Part shown: in pieces, positions 1-6,056 of the stretch | How positions within the stretch are numbered: the stretch's first letter is position 1 | How the letters are laid out: every line of letters begins with the position of its first letter | Source of the DNA: CAXDRM01 sp963991775 | GTDB taxonomy: Bacteria; Pseudomonadota; Alphaproteobacteria; Rickettsiales; JABIRX01 | Assembly: GCA_963991775.1 (NCBI GenBank) | Contig: CAXDRM010000079.1 | Location: 1-6,792 of the forward strand | Length of the DNA: 6,792 nt | Direction of reading: 5' to 3' | The notes under the pieces: generated by a model | What the model saw: the letters and a program-made list of their open reading frames with translations, nothing else | Told to the model about the DNA's origin: nothing | Database searches by the model: none | Position numbers and translations under genes: made by a program

Positions 1-62
1 TCTGCTGAAACAAATTAGTGTTGCTAAGTTGTTTCAGAAAAGACTGTATAGAATATAGATTA
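1..62. repeat. 3' tail of a tandem palindromic repeat unit
   Basis: Bases 1-55 are identical to 170-224, giving a 169-bp period. The copy contains a strong hairpin at 5-37: arms CTGAAACAA and TTGTTTCAG, an A/G mismatch, then TTAG/CTAA around a 5-base loop TGTTG. After base 55 the sequence diverges slightly from the second copy (tagatta against ccgattta), as if this unit's end were degenerate. The left part of the unit lies outside the window. No coding potential is visible. Confidence 0.85.
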
Positions 63-70
63 AGTTAGAA

Positions 71-232
71 TAAATCGGTATTATATACTTGTATTTTTGA
101 TGAGTTCAAATTGTGAGGAACGGCGTGTAGCTTACTACATAAGTACCGCAAGAATTTGAGACGAATCACTCTGCTGAAACAAATTAGTGTTGCTAAGTTG
201 TTTCAGAAAAGACTGTATAGAATACCGATTTA
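71..232. repeat. Palindromic intergenic repeat unit with inverted ends
   Basis: The unit is bounded by 18-bp inverted repeats at 71-88 and 215-232 that differ at one position. Inside is an imperfect palindrome of about 71 bp (98-168; the outer arm TCAAATT pairs with AATTTGA and the core is GTAG-CTTA-CTAC). It is followed by the 55-bp segment (170-224) carrying the 33-base hairpin at 174-206, which is also present at 1-55. No ORF fills it. It looks like a mobile or amplified intergenic repeat of the kind common in Rickettsiales-type genomes, but I cannot assign it to a named family. Its right edge overlaps the gmk stop codon. The hairpin could also act as an mRNA 3'-end structure for gmk, although no U-tract follows it. 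Confidence 0.7.
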
Positions 233-871
233 GACTAGTTCTTTTTCTATAAAGCCTTTAAAATTCTCAGCCTTAATATTACGCAGATTATAAAAATCGA
301 TGATGGTTTTGATTTTGCCAAGAGCTTCTTCCATATCATCATTAAGCACTACATATTTATATTCGCGATAATGGCTGATTTCAGATTTGGCACGTACCAT
401 GCGATTCTTGATGACCTCATCAGAATCTAAACCTCTTTTGAGCAATCTTTCTTTAAGAGCAGCAATGCTTGGAGGTAAAATAAAAATAGTTACAATATGA
501 AACTCAGAATGTTTAACTATCTCGCGTGCACCTTGCCAATCAATATCAAAAATCACATTCTTACCTTGGCGTACTTGCTCTAAAACAAATTTTTTGGGAG
601 TACCATAATGATTATCAAACACAGTAGCATGTTCAAGTAATTCATTATTTTCAGCAAGCTCATGAAATTCTTGCTCCTCAATAAAAAAATAATCTTTACC
701 TTCAATTTCACCTGCTCTTTTTGGTCTGGTAGTTACTGAAACGGAAAGAGTTAAATCATTATAAATTTCTAAAAGTTTTTTAGTAATAGTAGTTTTTCCT
801 GCACCAGAAGGTGAAGAAATAATAATTAAAGTACCCGGAAAATTATCTTGTGGAGCTTTAAATTCAGACAT
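230..871 (-). CDS. gmk: Guanylate kinase
   Basis: Phosphorylates GMP (and dGMP) to GDP with ATP in the cytoplasm, an essential step of guanine nucleotide synthesis. The 213-residue product has normal family length. The P-loop is at about residues 20-28 (SPSGAGKTT). The GMP-binding segment LSVSVTTRP lies at 42-50, followed by R52 and by Y61 in GKDYFF. HYGTP is at 88-92, DIDWQG at 109-114, and the lid/adenine region contains ILPPS and a late SHYREYKYVVLNDD stretch. All key residues appear intact. The start at 871 leaves a short N-terminal extension of about 12 residues before the core; no Shine-Dalgarno is visible. The gene is divergent from the SDR gene with a 45-bp gap. The stop codon TAA (230-232) lies inside the terminal inverted repeat of the adjacent repeat unit, so the last residues may have been altered by its arrival. 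Confidence 0.97.
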   Translation of the reverse strand: MSEFKAPQDNFPGTLIIISSPSGAGKTTITKKLLEIYNDLTLSVSVTTRPKRAGEIEGKDYFFIEEQEFHELAENNELLEHATVFDNHYGTPKKFVLEQVRQGKNVIFDIDWQGAREIVKHSEFHIVTIFILPPSIAALKERLLKRGLDSDEVIKNRMVRAKSEISHYREYKYVVLNDDMEEALGKIKTIIDFYNLRNIKAENFKGFIEKELV

Positions 872-894
872 AAACTATTAGAAATTTTTTAAGC

Positions 895-923
895 ATTATA
901 AATAGACATCTTTAAAATGAAAA
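895..923 (-). promoter_or_regulatory. Candidate gmk promoter (-10 TATAAT)
   Basis: On the minus strand a perfect TATAAT lies at 900-895. A weak TTTTCA sits 17 bases upstream (923-918), inside the first codons of the divergent SDR gene. It would give a leader of roughly 15-20 bases before the gmk start at 871. The plus strand offers an overlapping TATAAA (897-902) for the SDR gene but no convincing -35. The call rests on consensus match only. Confidence 0.4.
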
Positions 924-1678
924 ACATTATTATTAGCGGTGCATCAAGTGGTATAGGTCGTGCTCTTGCATTAAAATATGCTAACCATAACACCAATTTA
1001 TTACTTATTGGTCGCGATCAAAAGCGTCTTGCTGAAGTTAAAAAATTAGTAAAAACTTTTGGCAGCAAAGTTGCAATTTTAGAGCTTGATGTCAGAGAAG
1101 AGCAAGCGCTTAGCCAAGCAGTAATTGCTTTTGATAAAAAAACTCCAGTAGATTTAATCATTGCTAGCGCTGGAATTTCAGCAGGCACAAGTGGCAAAAG
1201 TGAAAGCTTGCTGCAGCTTAAAACCGTTATGGATATTAATATTTATGGCAGCTTGCATTTATTTTATCCGCTGCTCGAAAAATTTAAAGCAAGAGGTGCT
1301 GGTCAAATAGTGCTGCTTGGATCTATGGCTAGTTTTAAAGCTCTACCTTCTTCACCAGCTTATAGTGCCTCTAAAGTGGCGATTAAATTTTTAGGCGATA
1401 GTTTGCGTGCTGAGCTCAAAAAATTTAATGTGAAAGTAAATATTGTTTTTCCAGGCTATGTTAAAACAGCAATGACGGAAGTTAATGAATTTCCCATGCC
1501 TTTTTTAATGGAGTTAGATAAAGCTACAAAAATTATCATGCAAGGTATTGCTAAAAATAAGCCTTACATAATTTTCCCAAGATTCTTCTATTATATTATT
1601 CAGCTCACTAATTTACTGCCAACCAGGATAAGCGACTATATATTTAGTCGATTACCTGGCAAAAAGCCCTTAAGTTAA
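917..1678 (+). CDS. Short-chain dehydrogenase/reductase (SDR family)
   Basis: A classical NAD(P)(H)-dependent oxidoreductase of 253 residues, the usual length for the family. The Rossmann cofactor loop is G8-ASS-G12-I-G14. DV is at 58-59, and an ASAG segment (83-86) stands in place of the usual NNAG. The catalytic tetrad reads N108, S136, Y149 and K153 (YSASK), followed by PG at 179-180. R33 after the second strand (IGRD) suggests an NADPH preference, which is inference. The C-terminal 40 residues are hydrophobic and aromatic (PRFFYYIIQL) and may sit at a membrane, as in SDRs acting on lipid or surface-polysaccharide substrates. The substrate cannot be told from sequence. The ATG at 917 puts the glycine motif at the expected distance; no clear Shine-Dalgarno is seen. 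The gene stands alone, divergent from gmk and convergent with the EamA gene. Confidence 0.93.
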   Translation: MKNIIISGASSGIGRALALKYANHNTNLLLIGRDQKRLAEVKKLVKTFGSKVAILELDVREEQALSQAVIAFDKKTPVDLIIASAGISAGTSGKSESLLQLKTVMDINIYGSLHLFYPLLEKFKARGAGQIVLLGSMASFKALPSSPAYSASKVAIKFLGDSLRAELKKFNVKVNIVFPGYVKTAMTEVNEFPMPFLMELDKATKIIMQGIAKNKPYIIFPRFFYYIIQLTNLLPTRISDYIFSRLPGKKPLS

Positions 1679-1683
1679 ATTTT

Positions 1684-1720
1684 CATATTTATTTATAGTT
1701 TTGTTATGAGTCAAAAAACG
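1684..1720 (+). repeat. Relic of the left arm of the element found in cydA
   Basis: This 37-bp stretch matches 4234-4270 at 34 positions (differences at 1687, 1706 and 1718). The match covers the inner part of the left terminal inverted repeat plus 17 bases of left-arm sequence that the right arm lacks. Neither the outer element end nor the rest of the element can be recognised here, so it is a fragment. It lies in the 85-bp gap between the convergent SDR and EamA genes. No clear rho-independent terminator is visible in that gap. Confidence 0.75.
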
Positions 1721-1763
1721 GAGAAATGATTACCAAATGGGCCGGATAGATCTCAAAATGTTC

Positions 1764-2651
1764 TTATATTATTAAGATGATGCTTAGCATGATAAGTATA
1801 ATGCCGGCAATTTCTAATCTAGAAATTTCTTCTTTAAAAAGCCTATGGCTAATGAAAAAAGAAAAAATCACCTCAGTCTGACCCACTAATTTTACCAAAG
1901 TTAAATCAGCTAAAGCAAAAGCGTAAAACCAACAGATTGAACCAAAAAAACTTAATACCCCAATAGCAGCTGCCGGTTTTAAATTATTTGCCAATTTATG
2001 ACATTCAGTTTTTAGATCACTAATTTTTGCAGTGTAAAATAATAGCAGAATATTTTGGGCTAAATTCATAAAGAGTAAAGTAAGTAAAGCAGCATAAAAG
2101 CCAGAATATTCTGTAATTAAAATTGCCTTTTTGATGAAAATTGCAGTGATAGTAAAAAAGAAGCCGCAGGCAATACCAATTAACGCTGTCTTATCAAATA
2201 ATTTACTGAAAAACTTCTTACCTTGCTGAGCGAGCGGAGAAAGTAATATTACTCCTAATGTTGCTAAAATTACCGCATTAATTGCTTTAAAATCTAAAAA
2301 TTCTCCAAGTAAAATTGTGGCAATTATCGCAGTTTGTACAGTCTCGGTTTTCATATAGGTAATGCCAACTGTGAAGTTTCTTTTGCCAAATAAATTCACT
2401 AAAGAAATATTTCCTAAGATTTGAAACAATCCCGCTAAGGCGCAATAAATGAAAAAGCTTTTAGGTAGGCTAGTTATGCTTGCCAATTGGGTGAAGCAGA
2501 TATAGGTAAGAAGACTCAAGATAATAGGTAGCGAAAATAAAAATCTGGTCCAAGTGATAGTTGTATCACTAAGCTGCTTTTTTAAAGTTTTTTGCAAGCC
2601 ATTTCGAATGACCTGAAAAGTAACCGCACCAAGAGTAAGGAGAATCCACAT
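1764..2651 (-). CDS. EamA/DMT-superfamily membrane transporter
   Basis: A 295-residue, very hydrophobic protein with about ten predicted membrane helices. It is built as two EamA-type halves (about 1-140 and 155-295), the standard architecture of drug/metabolite transporters in the inner membrane. The helix ending the first half (ILATLGVILLSPLAQQ) and the one ending the second (IAGIILIMLSIILII) occupy equivalent positions, each preceded by an acidic stretch (GEFLDFK, FKEEISRLE) typical of the duplicated fold. The substrate is unknown; relatives export amino acids, metabolites or drugs, or take up metabolites in intracellular bacteria. The start at 2651 lies 15 bp after the stop of the upstream ATPase gene. 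The only Shine-Dalgarno-like bases (AAGG) overlap that stop, so the two genes are probably co-transcribed. Confidence 0.88.
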   Translation of the reverse strand: MWILLTLGAVTFQVIRNGLQKTLKKQLSDTTITWTRFLFSLPIILSLLTYICFTQLASITSLPKSFFIYCALAGLFQILGNISLVNLFGKRNFTVGITYMKTETVQTAIIATILLGEFLDFKAINAVILATLGVILLSPLAQQGKKFFSKLFDKTALIGIACGFFFTITAIFIKKAILITEYSGFYAALLTLLFMNLAQNILLLFYTAKISDLKTECHKLANNLKPAAAIGVLSFFGSICWFYAFALADLTLVKLVGQTEVIFSFFISHRLFKEEISRLEIAGIILIMLSIILII

Positions 2652-2666
2652 AAATAAAATTTTACC

Positions 2667-3911
2667 TTAATTTATGTCCCAAAGTGCATTAAGAGGTAGA
2701 GCATAAATTCTATCCTCTAACATTAAAGGTTCTGTACCATTATAAAGTAGAATGCCTTTAATAAATGTATTTCCTAATTTTTCACGCAATTGTTTTAAGG
2801 AGATTAGGTCTTTTTTGTTTAAAGTTGCAGTAGTTTTAACTTCAATTGCTACTATATTTTTATTTTCTCCCTCTAGTAAGAAGTCTATTTCTGAACCAGA
2901 TCTTGTACGATAATGATATAGATCTGGTTTAAGATCGTGCCAGGAAATCTGTTTTTTTAATTCCATAGCAACAAAATTTTCCACTAATGGTCCAAGCTCT
3001 GTTCTATTTTCCAATAATCTATCTTTGCTTAATTTTTTAAAATGACTTAGTAAACCAGTATCATTCAAAAATATTTTAGGAGTTTTGCTTAAAACCTTAT
3101 CATTATTGCTAAACCATGCTGGAACCTCACATACTAAAAAGACCATTTGCAATAAAGTGTAATATCTTTTCAAAGTAACCTGATTAATTTTAGCCATACG
3201 GCTAATATCCTGCAAATTTAATAAATTTCCCACTCTATTGGCCAGAATGCTCAAAATATTAGGTAGCTCTTTTAAGCCTTCAATATTTGCTAAATTTTTA
3301 ATATCACGTTGTAAAATAGTATTGATATATGAATTAAACCATTCATTGCGGTCAATAGCTGATCTAGATGTCAGAGATCTAGGGTAGCCACCTGTGAGTA
3401 TGATATCGATTAATTTATTTATTTTTAAAATGTTACTCAGTTGAGGTATTTTATGCTCAGTAAAGGCCCAATCTATGAATTTTTCTGTTTTATTATTGAT
3501 TTCACCTTGAGATAGTGGCCAAAGATTGTGGATAATGATTCTGCCAGCTAAGCTTTCGGAAATTTTTGGCATGGTTAAAATATTAGCTGAGCCAGTAAGT
3601 AGAAACTTTCCATTTTTTTTAGTTTCATCTATGATTCGCTTGATACTGATAAAAATCTCTGGGTGACGCTGTACCTCATCTAATGCGAGGGCCTCTGTAT
3701 ATTGACTTAAAAAGCCATAAGGATCACTACTTGCTGCAAAAAGAATATTATGGTCATCAAAAGTAAAATATTTTGCTGATAGATCTTGCTTGGTCATTTT
3801 TTCGACTAAAGTTCTTTTACCTACTTGTCTAGCACCATTTATCAAGATAGCGGGATTGTTTTGAAAGCTGCGTAATAGATTTTTATTAATGTTCCGTTTA
3901 TAAATTGTCAT
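2667..3911 (-). CDS. AAA+ ATPase with DUF4143 (PD-(D/E)XK-like) C-terminus
   Basis: A 414-residue protein of the widespread AAA_14/DUF4143 family, whose physiological role is mostly unknown. The ATPase part holds a P-loop at G26-ARQV-G31-K32, Walker B LALDE (D78, E79), sensor LLTGS (S108) and the LAGR arginine (R124). GGYP (174-177) and QRDI (201-204) are typical of the linker. A winged-helix-like segment follows (about 210-260). The DUF4143 part carries FLNDTGLL (D284) and SGSEIDFLL (E341, D343), then AIEVK (E357, K359), a nuclease-like core arrangement. Oddity: the residue after the Walker A lysine is R33, where Ser or Thr normally coordinates Mg, with Thr next (GKRT); hydrolysis may be weakened. 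The ATG directly follows an AT-rich upstream with no Shine-Dalgarno. It is first in a two-gene operon with the EamA gene. Confidence 0.92.
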   Translation of the reverse strand: MTIYKRNINKNLLRSFQNNPAILINGARQVGKRTLVEKMTKQDLSAKYFTFDDHNILFAASSDPYGFLSQYTEALALDEVQRHPEIFISIKRIIDETKKNGKFLLTGSANILTMPKISESLAGRIIIHNLWPLSQGEINNKTEKFIDWAFTEHKIPQLSNILKINKLIDIILTGGYPRSLTSRSAIDRNEWFNSYINTILQRDIKNLANIEGLKELPNILSILANRVGNLLNLQDISRMAKINQVTLKRYYTLLQMVFLVCEVPAWFSNNDKVLSKTPKIFLNDTGLLSHFKKLSKDRLLENRTELGPLVENFVAMELKKQISWHDLKPDLYHYRTRSGSEIDFLLEGENKNIVAIEVKTTATLNKKDLISLKQLREKLGNTFIKGILLYNGTEPLMLEDRIYALPLNALWDIN

Positions 3912-3947
3912 GTAAATTATAACATTACTTATATGTAAATTATAACA
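3910..3947 (-). repeat. 15-bp direct repeat at the ATPase gene start
   Basis: ATGTAAATTATAACA occurs at 3910-3924 and 3933-3947, a 23-bp period. On the minus strand each copy reads TGTTATAATTTACAT and so contains a TATAAT -10-like hexamer just upstream of the ATPase start at 3911. It could be a duplicated promoter element or a regulator site. Simple duplication in AT-rich DNA is an equally good explanation. Confidence 0.6.
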
Positions 3948-4000
3948 CCTACTATTATAATTTCAAGCACTAATGTTGTGGAATCTATGCTATCAGTTCC

Positions 4001-4029
4001 TTGATACTTATGCCTTTCAAACCTATAAT
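4001..4029 (+). promoter_or_regulatory. Sigma70-type promoter of the former cyd operon
   Basis: TTGATA (4001-4006) and TATAAT (4024-4029) are separated by 17 bases, close to the housekeeping sigma-factor consensus. The expected transcript start near 4036 gives a leader of about 19 bases before the cydA ATG at 4055. The promoter appears intact although the operon it served is broken. Confidence 0.65.
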
Positions 4030-4221
4030 ATCTGCAAAATATTAAAATTTTGTAATGTTGGAGAGCTTACTAGATCCGGTCTTATTGGCCAGAATACAAT
4101 TTGCCTTTACGGTATCATTTCACATAATTTTTCCTGCTTTTACTATCGGTCTTGCTAGTTGGTTGGCTGTAGTTGAAGGGCTTTATCTTAAAACTGGTAA
4201 AAAAATCTATGAAGAAATCTA

Positions 4222-4253
4222 TAATACAAATCCCATCTTTATTTATAGTTTTG
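4222..4253 (+). repeat. Left terminal inverted repeat of the element in cydA
   Basis: This 32-base arm pairs with the reverse complement of 4467-4498 with two mismatches (at 4229 and 4233). The shared core includes ATCTTTATTTATAGTTTTG. The outer bases TAATAC mirror GTATTA on the right side. Confidence 0.92.
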
Positions 4254-4496
4254 TTAAGAGTCAAAAAGCGTAGTATTTTTGTTAAAAAGTATGTAACTAA
4301 TAGCCATTGCTATTGGTAAGTGTTTTTTGACAATAAAGACTAGCTTTTTGCCTTAACCTGCTTGGCAGCTAATAAATAAAAAAAATTACTACGTAAAATT
4401 TTTCGACCGTAACTATGGTTATGCTCTCATAATTTCACTTGTTCTTTTTTTAATTTATCTAAGCTGCAAAACTATAAATAAAGATGAGATCTGTAT
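4224..4496. mobile_element. MITE-like non-autonomous element inserted in cydA
   Basis: The element is about 273 bp between 32-bp terminal inverted repeats (2 mismatches). It is flanked on both sides by TA(A) (4222-4224 and 4497-4499), consistent with a TA target duplication as made by IS630/Tc1-mariner-type transposases. That family assignment is inference. No ORF of useful length lies inside, so it would depend on a transposase encoded elsewhere. The interior is structured: AATAGC (4299-4304) pairs with GCTATT (4309-4314) over a four-base loop, and CGTAGTA (4269-4275) pairs with TACTACG (4387-4393). A fragment related to its left arm occurs at 1684-1720, showing that the family is repeated in this genome. 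It splits cydA between codons for Tyr56/Lys57 and Met-Trp-Ile-Lys. Confidence 0.85.
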
Positions 4497-4498
4497 TA
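4467..4498 (-). repeat. Right terminal inverted repeat of the element in cydA
   Basis: This is the reverse-complement partner of 4222-4253. Similarity to the left arm stops inward of 4467, so the two arms are asymmetric beyond 32 bases. Confidence 0.92.
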
Positions 4499-5087
4499 AA
4501 TGTGGATTAAGATTTTTGCAGTATGTTTTGGTATGGGTGTGGTTTCAGGTGTCGTAATGTCTTACCAATTTGGTACTAATTGGTCAGTATTTTCAGATAA
4601 GATTGGTAATGTAATCGGGCCCTTACTTGGTTATGAAGTGCTTACCGCTTTTTTCCTTGAGGCATCTTTTTTAGGTATCATGCTTTTTGGTTGGGGTAGA
4701 GTCAGTAAAAAAATGCATTTTGTGGCAACAATCATTGTGGCAGTTGGTACGGTGATTTCTGCTTTTTGGATTCTTTCTGCCAATAGTTGGATGCAAACTC
4801 CACAAGGTTTTGAGATTAGAGAAGATGGGCTTTATTATCCAACTAGCTGGTTAGAAATTATTTTTAATCCATCATTTCCTTACAGATTTTTCCATATGGT
4901 AACAGCTGCTTATTTAACTACAGCTTTTGTAGTAGCTGGTGTGGCAGCTTATTATCTTTACCGAAAAATCCATGTGCAACATGCAAAAATCATGTTTGCT
5001 ATGGCGATGTTAATTGCGGTATTTGTGGCACCTTTACAATTGCTAATTGGGCATGAACATGGTGCAAATACTCTAGAATATCAGCCT

Positions 5088-5315
5088 TTTCTTTACACGA
5101 TTCTGATTTTCTTGCTGGGCTATTTAGGTTTGGCAATTAGTTTATATCCGTGGTTAGTACCTTTTGAAATGACTATCTGGGATGCGGCAGCAGTATCTAC
5201 TTCGCAATCATTATTATTAGTAGGTACAGTAATTTTCTTACCAATTATTTTAGCTTATACAGCATATACTTACTATGTTTTCTGGGGTAAAGCGCGCGCT
5301 AACGACACATATTAA
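5088..5315 (+). pseudogene. cydB: C-terminal remnant of cytochrome bd subunit II, fused to cydA
   Basis: From F197 of the 4500-5315 reading frame the protein stops looking like CydA and reads as the end of CydB. It runs FLYTILIFLLGYLGLAISLYP, then TIWDAAAVSTSQSLLLVGTV, then LPIILAYTAYTYYVFWGKA, covering the last two helices and the W-x-AA / SQ / LP-x-IL-x-YT-x-Y-x-Y-x-VF-x-GK pattern of the family. Only about 75 of the usual 330-380 residues remain. The junction (5082-5090, CAG CCT TTT) is in frame and sits at a Pro codon plausible for both parents, which suggests a deletion between short matching sequences. Subunit II stabilises the CydA haem core; this fragment could not do so. Confidence 0.88.
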
Positions 5316-5433
5316 AAAACTAAGCAAGGTTCAGCAGCAATGGCTGTGGTTCGTTAGTCTCTGGTTATTTGGTTTTTTATGCGTCAGTGTGCTAGGTGGT
5401 TTTATTAAATTTGTTTTTAAACTAAGTAGTTAA
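5275..5433 (+). CDS. DUF2474-like small membrane protein of the cyd operon
   Basis: A 52-codon ORF in the +1 frame relative to the cydB remnant, overlapping its end by 41 bp. Its C-terminal half, QQQWLWFVSLWLFGFLCVSV then LGGFIKFVFKLSS, has a basic/polar lead, paired Trp residues, one hydrophobic helix and a conserved-looking IK near the end. This is the pattern of the roughly 40-residue DUF2474/CydX-like subunits encoded right after cydB in cyanide-insensitive bd oxidase operons of proteobacteria. ATG 5275 is the only ATG upstream of the helix. Residues before about 14 may not be the native start, and a non-ATG start cannot be excluded. It appears uninterrupted, but its partner subunits are destroyed, so it is probably a relic on the way to loss. 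Confidence 0.65.
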   Translation: MFSGVKRALTTHIKKLSKVQQQWLWFVSLWLFGFLCVSVLGGFIKFVFKLSS

Positions 5434-5490
5434 CAAATTAGCAAGCTCACCGCACACTAAACACATTCTCTCCTCTTTAAAGATGTTTGC

Positions 5491-6048
5491 TTAATCTTGA
5501 GCAGGTGACCATGCTTCAGATTGAAATGCTCCTAATGGCGGATTAGTAATATGACTCACATAATTTGAGAAGGTTTTAAGAGTAACTCCTAAAATCACTT
5601 CTAGCACTTGAGCTTTATTATAGCCAGCCGCCAAAAAAGCTTCGATTTGTGCGTCACTAGCATGCCCTCTAGCTTTAACCAATTCTTTAGCAAAAGTTAC
5701 CAAAGCATCGATTTTAGCATCGCCAGTTGATCTGCTTTCACGCACTGCATTTACTAAATCAGCATCAACTTTTGCTACATTCTTAGCAATTACAGTATGA
5801 GCTGGTACGCAGAAATGACACTCATTTTCGACGCTAATTGCAATGAGTAACAGTTGCTGCTCAGCTGGGCTCAAACTAGTTTTATCAAATAGGTCTGAAA
5901 TTACTGGATATGCTGTAATCGCTGCAGGCGATTCAGCTAATGCACCAAATAAGCCAGGAATATGACCTAGGGTTTTTTGTAGATTTTCTAAAATAGCTTT
6001 TGAACCTTCAGGTGCAGAAGCAACATCATGTATAGGGAATGTAGTCAT
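5491..6048 (-). CDS. AhpD-like / carboxymuconolactone decarboxylase family protein
   Basis: A 185-residue all-helical protein of the CMD/AhpD fold, in the length range of peroxidase-related family members. The active-site signature ENECHFCVPAH is at 74-84, with the redox pair C77-x-x-C80 and H84. The preceding SPAEQQLLLIAISVE helix supplies the usual conserved acidic residue. In AhpD these residues form a thiol peroxidase/reductase site. Other family members lack known substrates, so the exact reaction is unproven. A conserved DALVTFAKELV helix (114-124) and TLKTFSNYVSHIT (156-168) complete the family pattern. It begins with ATG 8 bases after a perfect AGGAGG. It is divergent from a TetR-type regulator gene with an 18-bp palindrome over its promoter, suggesting inducible repression by that regulator. 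Confidence 0.92.
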   Translation of the reverse strand: MTTFPIHDVASAPEGSKAILENLQKTLGHIPGLFGALAESPAAITAYPVISDLFDKTSLSPAEQQLLLIAISVENECHFCVPAHTVIAKNVAKVDADLVNAVRESRSTGDAKIDALVTFAKELVKARGHASDAQIEAFLAAGYNKAQVLEVILGVTLKTFSNYVSHITNPPLGAFQSEAWSPAQD

Positions 6049-6056
6049 GTTAAATA

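Larger units (their letters stand above)
4055..5087 (+). pseudogene. cydA: Cytochrome bd oxidase subunit I, interrupted and truncated
   Basis: Subunit I of cytochrome bd quinol oxidase (cyanide-insensitive/CioA-like type) oxidises quinol and carries the haems in the inner membrane. The first piece (4055 to about 4224) encodes residues 1-57, starting MLESLLDPVLLARIQFAFTV and including H23, equivalent to the haem b595 ligand. An inserted element (4224-4496) adds 14 foreign codons and a stop at 4271-4273. The second piece resumes at 4500 (MWIKIFAVCFGMG), with GYEVLTAFFLEASFLGIMLFGW, the SANSWMQTP motif and the H in RFFHMVTAAY (equivalent to the b558 histidine). CydA similarity ends at about 5084-5087 (NTLEYQP), so most of the Q-loop, the later helices, the b558 methionine and the GRQPW region are missing. 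The usual family length is about 450-520 residues. Few lesions besides these are visible, so the decay looks recent. The product cannot be a working oxidase subunit. Confidence 0.93.

Noticed and set aside
5..206. Two identical repeats with a spacer, considered as a minimal CRISPR array
   Set aside because: There are only two copies, the repeat is 55 bp, and the 114-bp spacer itself carries a palindrome and the unit's inverted end. No cas genes are present. It fits a tandem palindromic element instead.
174..206. The strong hairpin downstream of gmk as a rho-independent terminator
   Set aside because: No T-run follows the stem on either strand (CAGAAGTG on the gmk side, AAAAGACT on the plus side), and the same hairpin is repeated as part of the larger element.
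3973..4158. 61-codon plus-strand ORF overlapping the start of cydA
   Set aside because: It is a different frame across the cyd promoter and the true CydA start. Its product (many Cys/Tyr, no recognisable motif) looks random, while the cydA frame matches its family residue for residue.
4254..4466. Possible transposase or small protein inside the inserted element
   Set aside because: The stretch has frequent stops and no open frame of credible length in any frame; nothing resembles a transposase motif.
4500..5315. A functional stand-alone 271-residue membrane protein starting at 4500
   Set aside because: There is no ribosome site or promoter next to it, a stop directly precedes the ATG, and the sequence is an internal CydA fragment joined to a CydB tail, missing the b595 histidine and the late CydA helices.
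5434..5490. Terminator between the cyd remnant and the AhpD-like gene
   Set aside because: Only a five-base pairing (AAACA/TGTTT) with a long loop is present and no adjacent T-run; too weak to call.
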